A DNA stretch of 64,000 bases. It comes from Galliscardovia ingluviei (lineage in GTDB: Bacteria > Actinomycetota > Actinomycetes > Actinomycetales > Bifidobacteriaceae). This document shows positions 28,747-38,263 of this stretch, one piece after another (the first letter of the stretch is position 1; each line of letters begins with the position of its first letter). Made by a program: the position numbers and the translations under genes. Location of the stretch: positions 124,001-188,000 of the forward strand of contig NZ_BMDH01000001.1 of assembly GCF_014635685.1 (NCBI RefSeq), given 5' to 3'. The notes beneath the pieces were generated by a model. The model made no database searches and was not told the DNA's origin. It worked only from the letters and a program-made list of their open reading frames with translations.

Positions 28747-29310
28747 TTGGCACAAACAACCAACGATATTAAGAACGGATCAGTATTAAATCTTGATGGT
28801 CAACTCTGGACAGTAACTAAGTTCCAGCACGTTAAGCCAGGTAAAGGTCCAGCTTTCGTACGTACCACTATTAAGAACGTACTTTCTGGCAAGATTGTTG
28901 ATAAAACATTCAATGCTGGCATGAAAATTGATTTTGAAACCGTAGACAACCGTACTTTGCAATACTCCTATGAAGACGGCGATAACTACGTATTCATGGA
29001 CATGACCACCTACGATCAGATTTATATTCCAAAGGCTCTTGTAGGCGATCAGAGCAAGTTCTTGCTTGAAGGCACTGACTGCATCGTCAGCTTCCATGAT
29101 GGCACCCCATTGAATGTGGAACTTCCTGCTTCTGTAATACTCACTATTACCCATACTGAGCCAGGTTTGCAGGGCAACCGCTCTAACGCAGGTACCAAGC
29201 CAGCAACTGTGGAGACCGGAGCTGAAATTCAGGTTCCACTCTTTATCGGTGAAGGTGAAAAGGTTAAGGTTGATACCCGCGACGGCTCCTACTTGGGTCG
29301 TGAAAACTAA
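28747..29310 (+). CDS. efp: Elongation factor P
   Basis: A 187-residue factor that rescues ribosomes stalled at polyproline. Three barrel domains are evident from [26 protein letters not shown], and the C-terminal [14 protein letters not shown]. The tip loop PGKGP is the actinobacterial type, in which lysine is known to act without the beta-lysyl or rhamnosyl modification. I start at TTG 28747 (MAQTTND), with AGGTG 6 bases before; GTG 28738 overlaps that signal. It is 19 bases ahead of nusB, so the two are co-transcribed. Confidence 0.95.
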   Translation: MAQTTNDIKNGSVLNLDGQLWTVTKFQHVKPGKGPAFVRTTIKNVLSGKIVDKTFNAGMKIDFETVDNRTLQYSYEDGDNYVFMDMTTYDQIYIPKALVGDQSKFLLEGTDCIVSFHDGTPLNVELPASVILTITHTEPGLQGNRSNAGTKPATVETGAEIQVPLFIGEGEKVKVDTRDGSYLGREN

Positions 29311-29328
29311 GAGACTTGAGGGAGCTTC

Positions 29329-29853
29329 ATGGCACGTTCCACCGCTCGTAAACGAGCTCTAAACACGTTATACGAAGCAGATGAAAAAGGGCAGAAGATT
29401 CTGTCTCTGCTTGAAGAGCGTATTGAGCATCCAGGTGCGCAAACACCTCTACCAGAATATGCTATTGAAATAGTTCGAGGTGTAGCTGAACACAAACGAG
29501 TAATCGATACGTTACTTGGTGAGTGTTCTGAAAAATGGACAGTACGCCGTATGCCTGTAGTCGATCGCAATATTATGCGTATCGCAGTCTGGGAAATTGC
29601 GTTTAATGACGAAGTTCCTGACGGCGTAGCTATTGATGAGGCTATTGCACAGGCCAAAACATTAAGCGATTCGGACTCACCGTCGTTTATGCATGCTGTA
29701 TTGTCTGCTGTTTCAGATCGTGTACGCGCTATGAGCGAAGAAGATTTGGCTGCACTTGATGCGCCACATCGCACAAAACAAACTCAGTCTTTTGCGCATG
29801 AGGGAGCACCGGCAGTTGATGCTGGTAATCCTGATATTCCATCTGAAGATTGA
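29329..29853 (+). CDS. nusB: Transcription antitermination factor NusB
   Basis: A 174-residue RNA-binding protein of the rRNA antitermination complex. It begins MARSTARKRALNTLYEADEKG, and the helices carry PEYAIEIVRGVAEH, RMPVVDRNIMRIAVWEI and the conserved PDGVAIDEAIAQAK. About 30 residues after the fold are extra and low in complexity. It follows efp by 18 bases and ends at a terminator. Confidence 0.95.
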   Translation: MARSTARKRALNTLYEADEKGQKILSLLEERIEHPGAQTPLPEYAIEIVRGVAEHKRVIDTLLGECSEKWTVRRMPVVDRNIMRIAVWEIAFNDEVPDGVAIDEAIAQAKTLSDSDSPSFMHAVLSAVSDRVRAMSEEDLAALDAPHRTKQTQSFAHEGAPAVDAGNPDIPSED

Positions 29854-29859
29854 TATTTG

Positions 29860-29886
29860 AGCCGTCACTTATGTGGCGGCTTTTTT
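29860..29886 (+). terminator. Rho-independent terminator of efp-nusB
   Basis: AGCCGTCAC-TTAT-GTGGCGGCT hairpin followed by TTTTTT. Confidence 0.92.
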
Positions 29887-30033
29887 GTAAGCACAAATTA
29901 CCAATGAACTTGTGGTGTAGCACTGCGTATCAGAGTGCAAGCATACTTATGAGCAACAGTGTGTACAGCATGAGAGAATCACGTATGATAAATAGAAGAG
30001 CAAAAAACCAGACCATCTGCTTAAGGGGGATTT

Positions 30034-31260
30034 GTGAGCCTCAATGATTCTGTTACTCTCACTGAACAATACTACAGTGCAGAGGATGCCGTACTTGTAC
30101 TCGAAGATGGACAAATCTATGTTGGTCGCCCATATGGAGCCCATGGAGAGACCTTTGGCGAAATTGTTTTTGCAACTGCAATGACCGGTTATCAGGAAAC
30201 ATTAACTGATCCGAGTTACGATCGACAGATTGTCGTGCAAACATTCCCACATATTGGCGATACTGGTGTGAATACTGAAGATCCAGAATCATCAAAAATT
30301 TGGGTCTCTGGCTATGTGGTGCGTGAGCCAAGTCCAGTAGTGAGTAATTGGCGAGCACAAGGCAGTCTTGACGAAGAGCTAGTGCGTCAGGGGATTGTGG
30401 GTATTAGCGATATTGATACACGAAAGCTGGTACGTCATTTACGTTCGGCAGGCGTGATGCGTGCTGGTATTTTTTCTGGAAAAGCACTACTGAGCGAAGC
30501 CGGTACATTAGTTCCTCCAGCAGCTTTGCTCGCACGAGTAGGTGAACAACCTCCTATGGCAGGTGCCAATCTAAGCGCGGAAGTCAGTACACAAGAGCAC
30601 TATGTTATTGAGCCAACGGGTGATTTTGCAGGTAAAGAGCCAGTTGCTACCGTTGCGGCGCTTGATCTTGGTATTAAGTCTATGACCCCACACCGTTTGG
30701 CAGAACGCGGATGCAGGGTAGTAGTGATGCCAATGCAGTCCACATTTGCAGATATTGAAGCTGTTGGTGCAACTGGGGTATTCTTCTCGAATGGTCCTGG
30801 AGACCCTGCTGCGGCAGACGACACCGTAGCCTTGTTGCGTCAGGTCTTAGATGCACGTATTCCATTCTTTGGCATTTGCTTTGGTAATCAGATTCTTGGT
30901 CGCGCACTAGGTTTTGGCACGTATAAACTTAAGTTTGGTCACCGTGGTGTTAATCAGCCGGTAAAAGACTTAACAACTGGAAAAGTTGAAGTGACTGCAC
31001 ATAATCACGGATTTGCTGTAGATGCGCCAATTGGTGAGCCAGTGCTCGCACCATATCAAGATGGAAAGTATGGCCGAGTGCGCGTCAGCCATATTGATTT
31101 GAATGACAATGTGGTAGAAGGTCTCGAATGCCTTGATATTCCAGCATTTTCAGTGCAATATCATCCAGAAGCTGCAGCTGGACCACATGATGCTTCGTAT
31201 TTATTCGATCGATTTGTAGACCGTATGCGTCAAACGGCAACTACACAAGCACAGGCTTAG
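30034..31260 (+). CDS. carA: Carbamoyl-phosphate synthase small (glutaminase) chain
   Basis: A 408-residue subunit that supplies ammonia for carbamoyl phosphate, used for pyrimidines and arginine. The N-terminal domain holds [15 protein letters not shown] and [17 protein letters not shown]; the C-terminal class I amidotransferase has FSNGPGDP, nucleophile Cys in [10 protein letters not shown], and the His-Glu in [12 protein letters not shown]. Start GTG 30034 follows AAGGGGGA. Twelve bases separate it from carB. Confidence 0.97.
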   Translation: MSLNDSVTLTEQYYSAEDAVLVLEDGQIYVGRPYGAHGETFGEIVFATAMTGYQETLTDPSYDRQIVVQTFPHIGDTGVNTEDPESSKIWVSGYVVREPSPVVSNWRAQGSLDEELVRQGIVGISDIDTRKLVRHLRSAGVMRAGIFSGKALLSEAGTLVPPAALLARVGEQPPMAGANLSAEVSTQEHYVIEPTGDFAGKEPVATVAALDLGIKSMTPHRLAERGCRVVVMPMQSTFADIEAVGATGVFFSNGPGDPAAADDTVALLRQVLDARIPFFGICFGNQILGRALGFGTYKLKFGHRGVNQPVKDLTTGKVEVTAHNHGFAVDAPIGEPVLAPYQDGKYGRVRVSHIDLNDNVVEGLECLDIPAFSVQYHPEAAAGPHDASYLFDRFVDRMRQTATTQAQA

Positions 31261-31272
31261 GAGGACACACAC

Positions 31273-34200
31273 ATGCCTAAACGCACAGATATTCACTCCG
31301 TGATGGTTATTGGCTCCGGTCCTATTGTTATTGGTCAGGCTGCAGAATTTGATTATTCGGGAACTCAGGCATGTCGAGTGCTACGAGAAGAAGGGATTCG
31401 CGTTATTCTGGTGAATTCCAACCCTGCAACCATTATGACCGATCCTCAAATGGCAGATGCTACCTATATTGAGCCAATTACTGTGCCTATTTTGGAACGC
31501 ATTATTGCTAAAGAACGCCCTGACGCTTTACTGCCAACACTCGGCGGACAGACTGCGCTTAATGCAGCAATGGCATTAGGCGAGGCAGGTGTGCTGAAAA
31601 AGTATAATGTTGAACTTATTGGCGCATCCCTTGAAGCCATTGACCGCGGTGAAGATCGCGAACTCTTTAAGCAAGTAGTAGAACAAGCTGGTGCCGAATC
31701 TGCTCGTTCAAGTATCGCGCATTCTATGCAAGAAGTAGATCAGATTGTTGCTGAACTTGGCTACCCGCTTGTGGTACGCCCAAGCTTTACTATGGGCGGT
31801 TTGGGTTCTGGTATTGCGCATGATGAGGAAGAACTGCATCGTATTGCCGGAGCTGGTCTGCACTATTCTCCAACCAACGAGGTACTGCTAGAAGAGGGCA
31901 TTGAAGGTTGGAAAGAGTATGAGCTTGAGTTAATGCGCGACCGCAATGATAATGTGGTAGTGGTGTGCCCGATTGAAAATGTTGATCCTGTTGGCGTACA
32001 CACTGGTGACTCAATTACCGTAGCTCCATGCTTTACCTTGACTGATCGCGAATACCAGAATCTACGCAATATTGGTATTGCTATTATTCGCGGCGTTGGT
32101 GTGGATACAGGCGGCTGCAATATTCAGTTTGCTGTACACCCTGAAACTGGTCGCGTTATCGTGATTGAGATGAACCCTCGTGTGTCAAGGTCTTCTGCAT
32201 TGGCTTCTAAAGCCACAGGCTTCCCAATTGCAAAAATTGCAACGAAGCTTGCACTAGGCTACACCTTGGATGAAATTCAAAACGATATTACTCGTTCTAC
32301 TCCTGCAAGTTTTGAGCCAACTATTGATTATGTGGTTACTAAGGTTCCGCGATTTGCATTTGAAAAATTCCCCGGAGCAGAAGAGCGCTTAACAACATCC
32401 ATGAAGTCCGTTGGCGAAGCTATGGCATTAGCTGGTAACTTCCAAGAGTCACTCGGTAAGGCTATGCGCTCTATTGATAAACGTCATATGGGCTTTAGCT
32501 GGGATGGTCCAGTGCCTGATGAGGAAGAAGTTGCAGGATTGCTCGAGGCAATGCACGTGCCTACTGAGCATCGCTATCTGCAAATTCAGCGCGCTATTTG
32601 GGGCGGAGCTAGTGCTGAGCAGATTTTTGCAGCAACAAAAATTGATCCGTGGTTTATTGCCCAGTTTATGCTGATTAATGAAACTGCTATGGCAGTGCGT
32701 AAAGCAAAAACACTGACCTATGCGCTCTTAAAGCGTGCGAAGAAAGCTGGACTTTCAGATGTGCAGATTGCACATTTGCGCGGACTCGGTGACGAAGGTG
32801 AGAACACCATTCGTGAGCTTCGCTGGACTTACGATTTGCACCCAGTGTTTAAGACAGTGGATACTTGTGCAGCAGAATTTGATGCCGTAACACCGTATTA
32901 TTACAGCTGCTATGCTGATGAAACTGAGTTGCGCACTCGTGAGCGTGAAGCAGTAATTATCCTCGGTTCTGGTCCAAACCGCATTGGTCAGGGTATCGAA
33001 TTTGATTACACTTGCGTGCATGCAGTGCAAGAGCTTGGTCAAGATTATGACACCATTATGGTGAACTGTAATCCAGAAACTGTGTCTACTGATTACGATA
33101 TGTCTGACCGCTTGTATTTCGAACCATTGACCTTTGAAGATGTGCTGGAAATTTATGAGGCAGAGTTGCAGATGGGTCCGGTTAAGGGCGTTATTGTGCA
33201 ACTTGGTGGACAGACACCGTTATCTTTGGCTGCGCGTTTGAAGGCTGCTGGTGTTCCAATTTTGGGTACAACTCCAGAATCAATTGATTTGGCAGAAAAT
33301 CGTGAGCTGTTTGGCGACGTACTACGCCGTGAAGGCTTAAATGCTCCACGCTACGGCACTGCCTTGAGCCTTGAAGAAGCACAACAGGCTGCTAATGCCA
33401 TTGGTTACCCTGTTTTGGTGCGTCCTTCTTACGTACTCGGCGGTCGTGGTATGGAAATTGTGTATGATGATGCGCAATTGCGTACCTATGTGGCACGTGC
33501 TCTTGAGGAAGCGCAAGCAGATATGGTGGTTTCTGGTCGTTTGCCATCGCCATTGCTGATTGATAAATTCCTCTCTGACGCTATCGAAATTGACGTTGAT
33601 GCGCTCTTTGATGGCGAGGAACTGTATATTGGCGGCATTATGGAACACGTCGAAGAAGCAGGTGTACACTCAGGTGATGCTGCTTGTACGCTGCCTCCAA
33701 GCACGCTTTCTGACGATCAGATTCGTCGCCTGCGCGAAGCAACGCTAGCTATTGCAAAAGGCTGCAATGTACAGGGTTTGATCAATGTGCAGTATGCGTT
33801 TATGAGCAATACGCTGTATGTGATTGAAGCGAATCCTCGTGCAAGCCGCACTGTGCCATTTGCTTCTAAAGCTACAGGTACTCCTTTGGCTAAGGCAGCG
33901 GCGCGCATTATGGTTGGTGAAACTATCGCTCAGCAGCGTGAGCGTGGGTTACTGCTTCCTCATGGCGATGGCGGCGAAGTGCGCAATGGTCAGCCAGTTG
34001 CTGTGAAAGAGTCTGTATTGCCATTTAAGCGTTTCCGCACCCCAATTGGTCGCACTGTTGATGTGTTGCTTGGTCCTGAAATGCGCTCCACTGGCGAAGT
34101 GATGGGCTTTGACCGTGACTTCCCACATGCTTTTGCAAAGAGCCAGCTTGCAGCATATGACGGTGGTTTGCCGACCAACGGTAATGTGTTTATTTCAGTA

Positions 34201-34641
34201 AATGATGCCGATAAGCGCCAATTGCCGATGCTTGCAGTGCGATTAGTGGAGCTTGGTTTTACTATCTGGGCTACTGCGGGTACTGCTTCAGTGCTACGAC
34301 GCTATGGTATTGAATCCAAGATTGTGGATAAAATTACCAGCCGTATTGATTCTGCAGAAGCGAAAGTGCAGCATGTTTCTGGTAGCGTGGGCAAGAATGT
34401 GGTGCAGCTGATTGAGGATAATCAGATTGATATGGTGTTAAATACGCCAAATTCTCGCGGTTCTCGCTCAGATGGTTATGCTATTCGTGCAGCTGCAATT
34501 ACTGCTGACTTGCCGCAGTTTACCACTATTACTGAATTCCAGGCAGTGCTGTTGGCTATTGAAGCAGTGAAGAAGAATGATTATCAGATTATGAGTATTC
34601 AAGAGCATGCGCGTGAGCTCTTTGCTCTAGAATCAGAGTAA
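31273..34641 (+). CDS. carB: Carbamoyl-phosphate synthase large chain
   Basis: A 1122-residue subunit with two ATP-grasp halves that make carbamoyl phosphate from bicarbonate, ammonia and two ATP. Each half starts with an SGP motif ([18 protein letters not shown] and [17 protein letters not shown]). Metal and nucleotide motifs [13 protein letters not shown] and [15 protein letters not shown] are intact. A C-terminal MGS-like allosteric domain follows ([14 protein letters not shown]). GGAGGA precedes the ATG. A terminator follows at 34669. Confidence 0.98.
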   Translation: MPKRTDIHSVMVIGSGPIVIGQAAEFDYSGTQACRVLREEGIRVILVNSNPATIMTDPQMADATYIEPITVPILERIIAKERPDALLPTLGGQTALNAAMALGEAGVLKKYNVELIGASLEAIDRGEDRELFKQVVEQAGAESARSSIAHSMQEVDQIVAELGYPLVVRPSFTMGGLGSGIAHDEEELHRIAGAGLHYSPTNEVLLEEGIEGWKEYELELMRDRNDNVVVVCPIENVDPVGVHTGDSITVAPCFTLTDREYQNLRNIGIAIIRGVGVDTGGCNIQFAVHPETGRVIVIEMNPRVSRSSALASKATGFPIAKIATKLALGYTLDEIQNDITRSTPASFEPTIDYVVTKVPRFAFEKFPGAEERLTTSMKSVGEAMALAGNFQESLGKAMRSIDKRHMGFSWDGPVPDEEEVAGLLEAMHVPTEHRYLQIQRAIWGGASAEQIFAATKIDPWFIAQFMLINETAMAVRKAKTLTYALLKRAKKAGLSDVQIAHLRGLGDEGENTIRELRWTYDLHPVFKTVDTCAAEFDAVTPYYYSCYADETELRTREREAVIILGSGPNRIGQGIEFDYTCVHAVQELGQDYDTIMVNCNPETVSTDYDMSDRLYFEPLTFEDVLEIYEAELQMGPVKGVIVQLGGQTPLSLAARLKAAGVPILGTTPESIDLAENRELFGDVLRREGLNAPRYGTALSLEEAQQAANAIGYPVLVRPSYVLGGRGMEIVYDDAQLRTYVARALEEAQADMVVSGRLPSPLLIDKFLSDAIEIDVDALFDGEELYIGGIMEHVEEAGVHSGDAACTLPPSTLSDDQIRRLREATLAIAKGCNVQGLINVQYAFMSNTLYVIEANPRASRTVPFASKATGTPLAKAAARIMVGETIAQQRERGLLLPHGDGGEVRNGQPVAVKESVLPFKRFRTPIGRTVDVLLGPEMRSTGEVMGFDRDFPHAFAKSQLAAYDGGLPTNGNVFISVNDADKRQLPMLAVRLVELGFTIWATAGTASVLRRYGIESKIVDKITSRIDSAEAKVQHVSGSVGKNVVQLIEDNQIDMVLNTPNSRGSRSDGYAIRAAAITADLPQFTTITEFQAVLLAIEAVKKNDYQIMSIQEHARELFALESE

Positions 34642-34668
34642 TCGGCACTTCGACTTACCGTTCGGTGT

Positions 34669-34713
34669 AAAGTAGTGTGTGGTACTGTAATCGGTGCCAT
34701 GCACTACTTTTTT
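34669..34713 (+). terminator. Terminator after carB
   Basis: AAAGTAGTG (34669-34677) pairs with CACTACTTT (34702-34710), followed by further T residues; the loop adds a GGTAC/GTGCC stem. It separates carAB from the PyrF-like gene. Confidence 0.85.
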
Positions 34714-34778
34714 GTGTTGTGCGACTTTGGCTGCAACAGGTTGGGCTTATTGGATGGGTGTATTAGTAAGGACTACTC

Positions 34779-35786
34779 ATGAGTGCGATAGGGGTTCCAG
34801 TAGGGAATATTGAGCGTTCTGAATTTGGCGCGCGCTTACAATCCGCTATGGATCAGTATGGGCCGCTATGTATAGGCATTGATCCACACCGCCAGCTTTT
34901 GCGTGATTGGGGTTATGATGTTTGCGCTGAGGGTGCTGAGCTTTTCTCTATGCGCATGTTGCAGGCAGCCCAAGGAAGAGCTGCTGCTGTAAAGTTTCAA
35001 ATGCCGATGTTTGAACGCTATGGTTCACGCGGTCTTGCAGCACTCGAACGTGCATTGTATGCTGCGCGCCAGATGGGCATTATTACCATTGTTGACTGTT
35101 TGCGCGGAGGCTTGCCTACTACGGTTTCAGCATTATCAGATGCGTATTTGAAGCCGGGAGCTCCTATGCTTGCTGATGCTATTACACTGCTGCCGTATTA
35201 CGGTTTTAGATCATTAGTAACTCTTGTTGGTGAGGCGTTGGGAAATGGTAGAGGTGTTTTTATTGCATCGGTAACTTCCAATACTGAGGGCATCTCATTA
35301 CAATCGGCAATCCGCCAGCGAGGTGATTTCCCAGGTCAGACCGTGGCTTATGGTGTGGCTCATGCGGCGCAGAATTTTAATGAGGGTGTCCATGGCATGG
35401 GATCGGTTGGGCTTATTATTGGTGCCACTATCGGTCAGTGGATGAAAATGAGTGGCGTAGATCCTTCGGTATTTACTGGTCCGATTCTCTCTCCAGGCTA
35501 TGGTTGGCAGGGTGCAGAGGCTAAAGATTTGAAAACGGTATTCCACGGAACTCGCGGTAATGTTTTGGTGACGGTTTCACGCTCTATTTCTACGCATGGC
35601 CCTGATATTGCAGCTTTGAGTGCGGCAACTGATCAGATTGCTGATGATGTGCGTGCGGCATTGCAAGAGGCGGTAGATGCTGGCACAGCACAGGAGTTTT
35701 CTGTAAGACCTGAGCCTGAGGATAGTGAAAGTGCAGCTGTATCAGCTTCACATTATATTACTTCGGCTTTGTCTTCGAAAGTATAG
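34779..35786 (+). CDS. PyrF-like protein (long-form OMP decarboxylase family) lacking catalytic residues
   Basis: A 335-residue member of the long OMP decarboxylase family. The match is clear from GPLCIGIDPH, AVKFQMPMFERYG, the SVTSNTEG segment and PGYGWQGAE. In working enzymes the catalytic stretch reads D-x-K-R-G-D-I; here it is VDCLRGGLP, so Asp106 remains but Lys is Leu108 and the second Asp is Gly111. Decarboxylation by the standard mechanism is therefore unlikely. The position between carB and gmk is where actinobacteria usually carry pyrF, so either this organism has a second, active pyrF elsewhere or this family branch works differently. About 45 extra residues at the C terminus are unlike the family. 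Confidence 0.75.
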   Translation: MSAIGVPVGNIERSEFGARLQSAMDQYGPLCIGIDPHRQLLRDWGYDVCAEGAELFSMRMLQAAQGRAAAVKFQMPMFERYGSRGLAALERALYAARQMGIITIVDCLRGGLPTTVSALSDAYLKPGAPMLADAITLLPYYGFRSLVTLVGEALGNGRGVFIASVTSNTEGISLQSAIRQRGDFPGQTVAYGVAHAAQNFNEGVHGMGSVGLIIGATIGQWMKMSGVDPSVFTGPILSPGYGWQGAEAKDLKTVFHGTRGNVLVTVSRSISTHGPDIAALSAATDQIADDVRAALQEAVDAGTAQEFSVRPEPEDSESAAVSASHYITSALSSKV

Positions 35787-35903
35787 GGAACCGCATATTA
35801 GGTGCGCATTGAGCCGGTTGGAATATCAATAGAAGTATGCATACTCTAACTTTTGCTTTCTTAATGTATGTATTTGTATTGATTTTTTCATGCAAATGAT
35901 ATA

Positions 35904-35918
35904 TTTTGTAATACAAAA
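35904..35918 (+). promoter_or_regulatory. Palindromic operator of the DinJ/YafQ pair
   Basis: TTTTGTAATACAAAA is a perfect palindrome around a central A. It directly abuts the AGGAGG ribosome binding site (35918-35923) of the antitoxin gene and is the natural site for autorepression by the antitoxin. Confidence 0.55.
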
Positions 35919-35930
35919 GGAGGTATGTGG

Positions 35931-36206
35931 ATGAGCACAACAACTGTGAGTATTCGTATGGATACGCAAATAAAGCAGGAAGCAGATCGGCTGTTTAACG
36001 AGATGGGTATGAGTCTTACTACAGCATTTAATATTTTTGTACGCCAAGCACTGCGCGACCAAGCTATGCCGTTTTCTATCCAATTGAAGCAACCTAATCG
36101 CGAAACTATAGCTGCAATGCTTGAGGCAGAGCGTATAGCTCGGGATGAAAAAGTTCTAGGGTATGAAACCGCACACGATGCAATCGCTGCAGCGCTAAAC
36201 GAATAG
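35931..36206 (+). CDS. DinJ/RelB-family antitoxin
   Basis: A 91-residue antitoxin with an N-terminal ribbon-helix-helix (TTVSIRMDTQIKQEADRLF, then MGMSLTTAFNIFVRQAL), typical of RelB/DinJ. The C-terminal part would wrap and block the toxin. ATG 35931 is chosen because AGGAGG ends 7 bases earlier; ATG 35925 lies too close to it. The toxin gene starts 8 bases after the stop. The pair is predicted to repress its own promoter through the palindrome at 35904. Confidence 0.88.
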   Translation: MSTTTVSIRMDTQIKQEADRLFNEMGMSLTTAFNIFVRQALRDQAMPFSIQLKQPNRETIAAMLEAERIARDEKVLGYETAHDAIAAALNE

Positions 36207-36214
36207 TAACTGTT

Positions 36215-36493
36215 ATGGCACGCTATACCATTAAGTACACTTCGCAGTTTCGTAAACAGCTGAAAACTGTCAAAAAGCGCGGCAAACGGTTTGATAAGCT
36301 CGAAATGGTCATTGACTTGCTTGCCAATGATTCATTATTACCAGAAGAATATCGTGATCATGCGCTTACTGGTAACTGGGTGAATCATAAGGAATGTCAT
36401 ATTGAGCCAGATTGGCTTCTGATTTATTATAAGCAGGATGATGTCCTAGTTTTAACATTGGTAGCAACAGGGACTCACTCCGATTTATTTTAG
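36215..36493 (+). CDS. YafQ-family mRNA interferase toxin
   Basis: A 92-residue RelE-fold ribonuclease toxin of the YafQ type. It starts YTIKYTSQFRKQLK, has LPEEYRDHALTGNW, then the family-typical ECHIEPDWLLIYY and the end TGTHSDLF, which contain the conserved His and Asp residues of the active site. It cleaves mRNA on the ribosome when free of its antitoxin. It follows the antitoxin by 8 bases and appears intact. Confidence 0.9.
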   Translation: MARYTIKYTSQFRKQLKTVKKRGKRFDKLEMVIDLLANDSLLPEEYRDHALTGNWVNHKECHIEPDWLLIYYKQDDVLVLTLVATGTHSDLF

Positions 36494-36589
36494 CGTTCAA
36501 TGGTAAGCAGTGCATTCGTGGGGAGTGTAGTGCATAATACATATAGGTCTTATCCCTTGTAAAAAACTAATCATAAGTAAGTGAGTGCT

Positions 36590-37207
36590 ATGAATACTGC
36601 AACACCATCCACAACTGCCGACGCGCCAACACAACGCCGTTTAGTAATTATTTCCGGACCTGCGGGTGTGGGTAAAGGCACTGTTGAAGCACGTATGTTG
36701 CAAGATCACCCTGAGGTGTGGGTATCAGTTTCTGCAACAACTCGTGCTCCTCGCCCCGGTGAAGTTGATGGTGTAAATTACCACTTTATGACCGATAGTG
36801 ATTTTGTAGCCATGCAAGAGCGAGGTGGCTTTTTAGAGACGGCAGTAGTTCACGGTATGGCGCGCTATGGCACACCACTGCAGCCTGTGCTCGATCACTT
36901 AGCACAAGGGGTGCCAACACTGCTTGAAATAGACATTCAGGGAGTACGCCGTGTGCGCGAGCGAGCCAGTGAGTTGGGATTAGAGATTCTTACCGTATTT
37001 ATAGCGCCGCCAAGTTTTGATGAGCTTGTACGCCGTCTTGCTGGACGTGGTACAGAAACTGCGCAGCAGCAGGAGCGTCGTCTGCAAACTGCTCGTGTTG
37101 AGCTTGCCGCAGAGGATGAGTTTGACGTGGTGATTGTTAACGATGAAGTTGACCGCGCCGCTGAGCAGCTTTGGCAACTTATGGCGCAGGAATACGATAT
37201 TAAGTAA
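36590..37207 (+). CDS. gmk: Guanylate kinase
   Basis: A 205-residue enzyme that phosphorylates GMP to GDP. The P-loop is SGPAGVGKGT, followed by SVSATTRAPRPGEVDGVNYHFM, the GMP-binding core, and DIQGVRRVRE. ATG 36590 is used; GTG 36581 is an in-frame alternative three codons earlier and neither has a strong ribosome binding site. In actinobacteria gmk normally follows pyrF; here the toxin-antitoxin pair has been inserted between them. Confidence 0.95.
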   Translation: MNTATPSTTADAPTQRRLVIISGPAGVGKGTVEARMLQDHPEVWVSVSATTRAPRPGEVDGVNYHFMTDSDFVAMQERGGFLETAVVHGMARYGTPLQPVLDHLAQGVPTLLEIDIQGVRRVRERASELGLEILTVFIAPPSFDELVRRLAGRGTETAQQQERRLQTARVELAAEDEFDVVIVNDEVDRAAEQLWQLMAQEYDIK

Positions 37208-37273
37208 CGTGTTTTTGCGTTTTTCACATGTTGAAGCATTGTGAAGCACTTGGCAAAGCGTTGTGGGGCATAT

Positions 37274-37918
37274 ATGAGACACGTATTGTGTTTTGGAGAT
37301 TCAAATACTTTTGGCACTGATCCACTAGTTGCTGGAGGTCGCCACCCTGATGATATGCGATGGACTGGCATTCTGCAGCAGCAATTGGGTGCCGACTGGC
37401 GCGTGATTGAAGAAGGTTTAGGCGGGCGTACTGCAGTCTATGATGATCCAATAGAGCCTGTTCCTACGAAGAATGGCGCTACTGCGCTGCCGATTGCATT
37501 ACATTCACACCGCCCACTAGATGTAGTAATTATTGCGCTGGGTACCAATGATTTGAAATCCATGTTTCACGCTACACCTCGCGTTATCGCAGCTGGTATC
37601 GGCTTGCTGGCGCATATGGTGCAAACTTACGAGTACGGTCCACAATGTGCAGTGCCTCAGGTGATACTAGTTTCGCCGATTCATGTGAAGCCGGGTATTG
37701 CTGCTAGCGTGTTTGCTGGCTTTGAAGAGGATGCGGTAGAGCGCTCGCAGCAGCTTGCTTACTGGATCAGGCAAGAAGCACAGGCACGGGGCTGTGGGTT
37801 TGTTGATGCTTCGCGGGTCGCTGAGGCAAGTGATGCTGATAAATTACATATGGAATTGCCGTCGCACCGCGCACTTGGTACGGTTCTTGCCGAATATATT
37901 ACGCAGCATTATGCGTAG
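37274..37918 (+). CDS. SGNH/GDSL-family hydrolase
   Basis: A 214-residue esterase or lipase of the SGNH fold. Block I is CFGDSNTFG with the catalytic Ser, block II Gly occurs in EEGLGGRTAV, block III is GTND, and block V appears as DKLHMELPSH, which keeps the His though the preceding Asp is displaced compared with the usual DxxH. There is no signal peptide, so it is likely intracellular; similar proteins are arylesterases or acyl hydrolases. ATG 37274 follows GTGGGG. It is 66 bases after gmk and ends before the AT-rich island. Confidence 0.8.
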   Translation: MRHVLCFGDSNTFGTDPLVAGGRHPDDMRWTGILQQQLGADWRVIEEGLGGRTAVYDDPIEPVPTKNGATALPIALHSHRPLDVVIIALGTNDLKSMFHATPRVIAAGIGLLAHMVQTYEYGPQCAVPQVILVSPIHVKPGIAASVFAGFEEDAVERSQQLAYWIRQEAQARGCGFVDASRVAEASDADKLHMELPSHRALGTVLAEYITQHYA

Positions 37919-38037
37919 ATTTGAAAAAAGACTTGCATCAAGTTCGTTATTGGTATTTTCTGCAGGCGTCAAAACTATAAAAGAGCCTTCGGGTTTGAGC
38001 ATTGTAAAGAGGCTTGGAGGCTACTGTCACTACATAC

Positions 38038-38080
38038 GATATTCCCTCAGGTGTTTGAATGCAAATCCTGAGGTAATATC
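38038..38080 (+). terminator. Terminator hairpin at the island edge
   Basis: GATATT-C-CCTCAGG pairs with CCTGAGG-T-AATATC around a 15-base loop, and ATCATTTTTG follows. A likely terminator for gmk/SGNH transcription. Confidence 0.65.
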
Positions 38081-38170
38081 ATCATTTTTGAGTTTGTCTT
38101 TACAGTGGTTACTCTTCAAAACTGGAATTATTAAATTTTAATGATTGTGCATTTCCTTCGATAAGTTGGA

Positions 38171-38202
38171 TTGACTGTATGGAGGCCTGTCTTCCATATA
38201 AT
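38171..38202 (+). promoter_or_regulatory. Promoter-like region with inverted repeat before the nuclease gene
   Basis: TTGACT (38171-38176) and a perfect TATAAT (38197-38202) are 20 bases apart, longer than ideal. The spacer holds TATGGAGG-CCTGT-CTTCCATA (38179-38199), whose outer TATGGA/TCCATA pair perfectly, a possible operator. Confidence 0.45.
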
Positions 38203-38263
38203 GATGCAGGCAATGTGATATTAGACTAATCAAAGTAGAGTTTTACAAGAACTTGAGGAGAAT

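Larger units (their letters stand above)
37919..38263. other. Left junction of the AT-rich island
   Basis: About 345 bases between the SGNH hydrolase and the nuclease. It contains the hairpin 38038-38080 and the promoter-like region 38171-38202. The base composition turns AT-rich here. No gene seen. Confidence 0.5.

Noticed and set aside
37755-38141. Plus-strand frame overlapping the SGNH hydrolase end
   Set aside because: Out of frame with a good gene and its tail lies across a terminator hairpin; no recognisable product.
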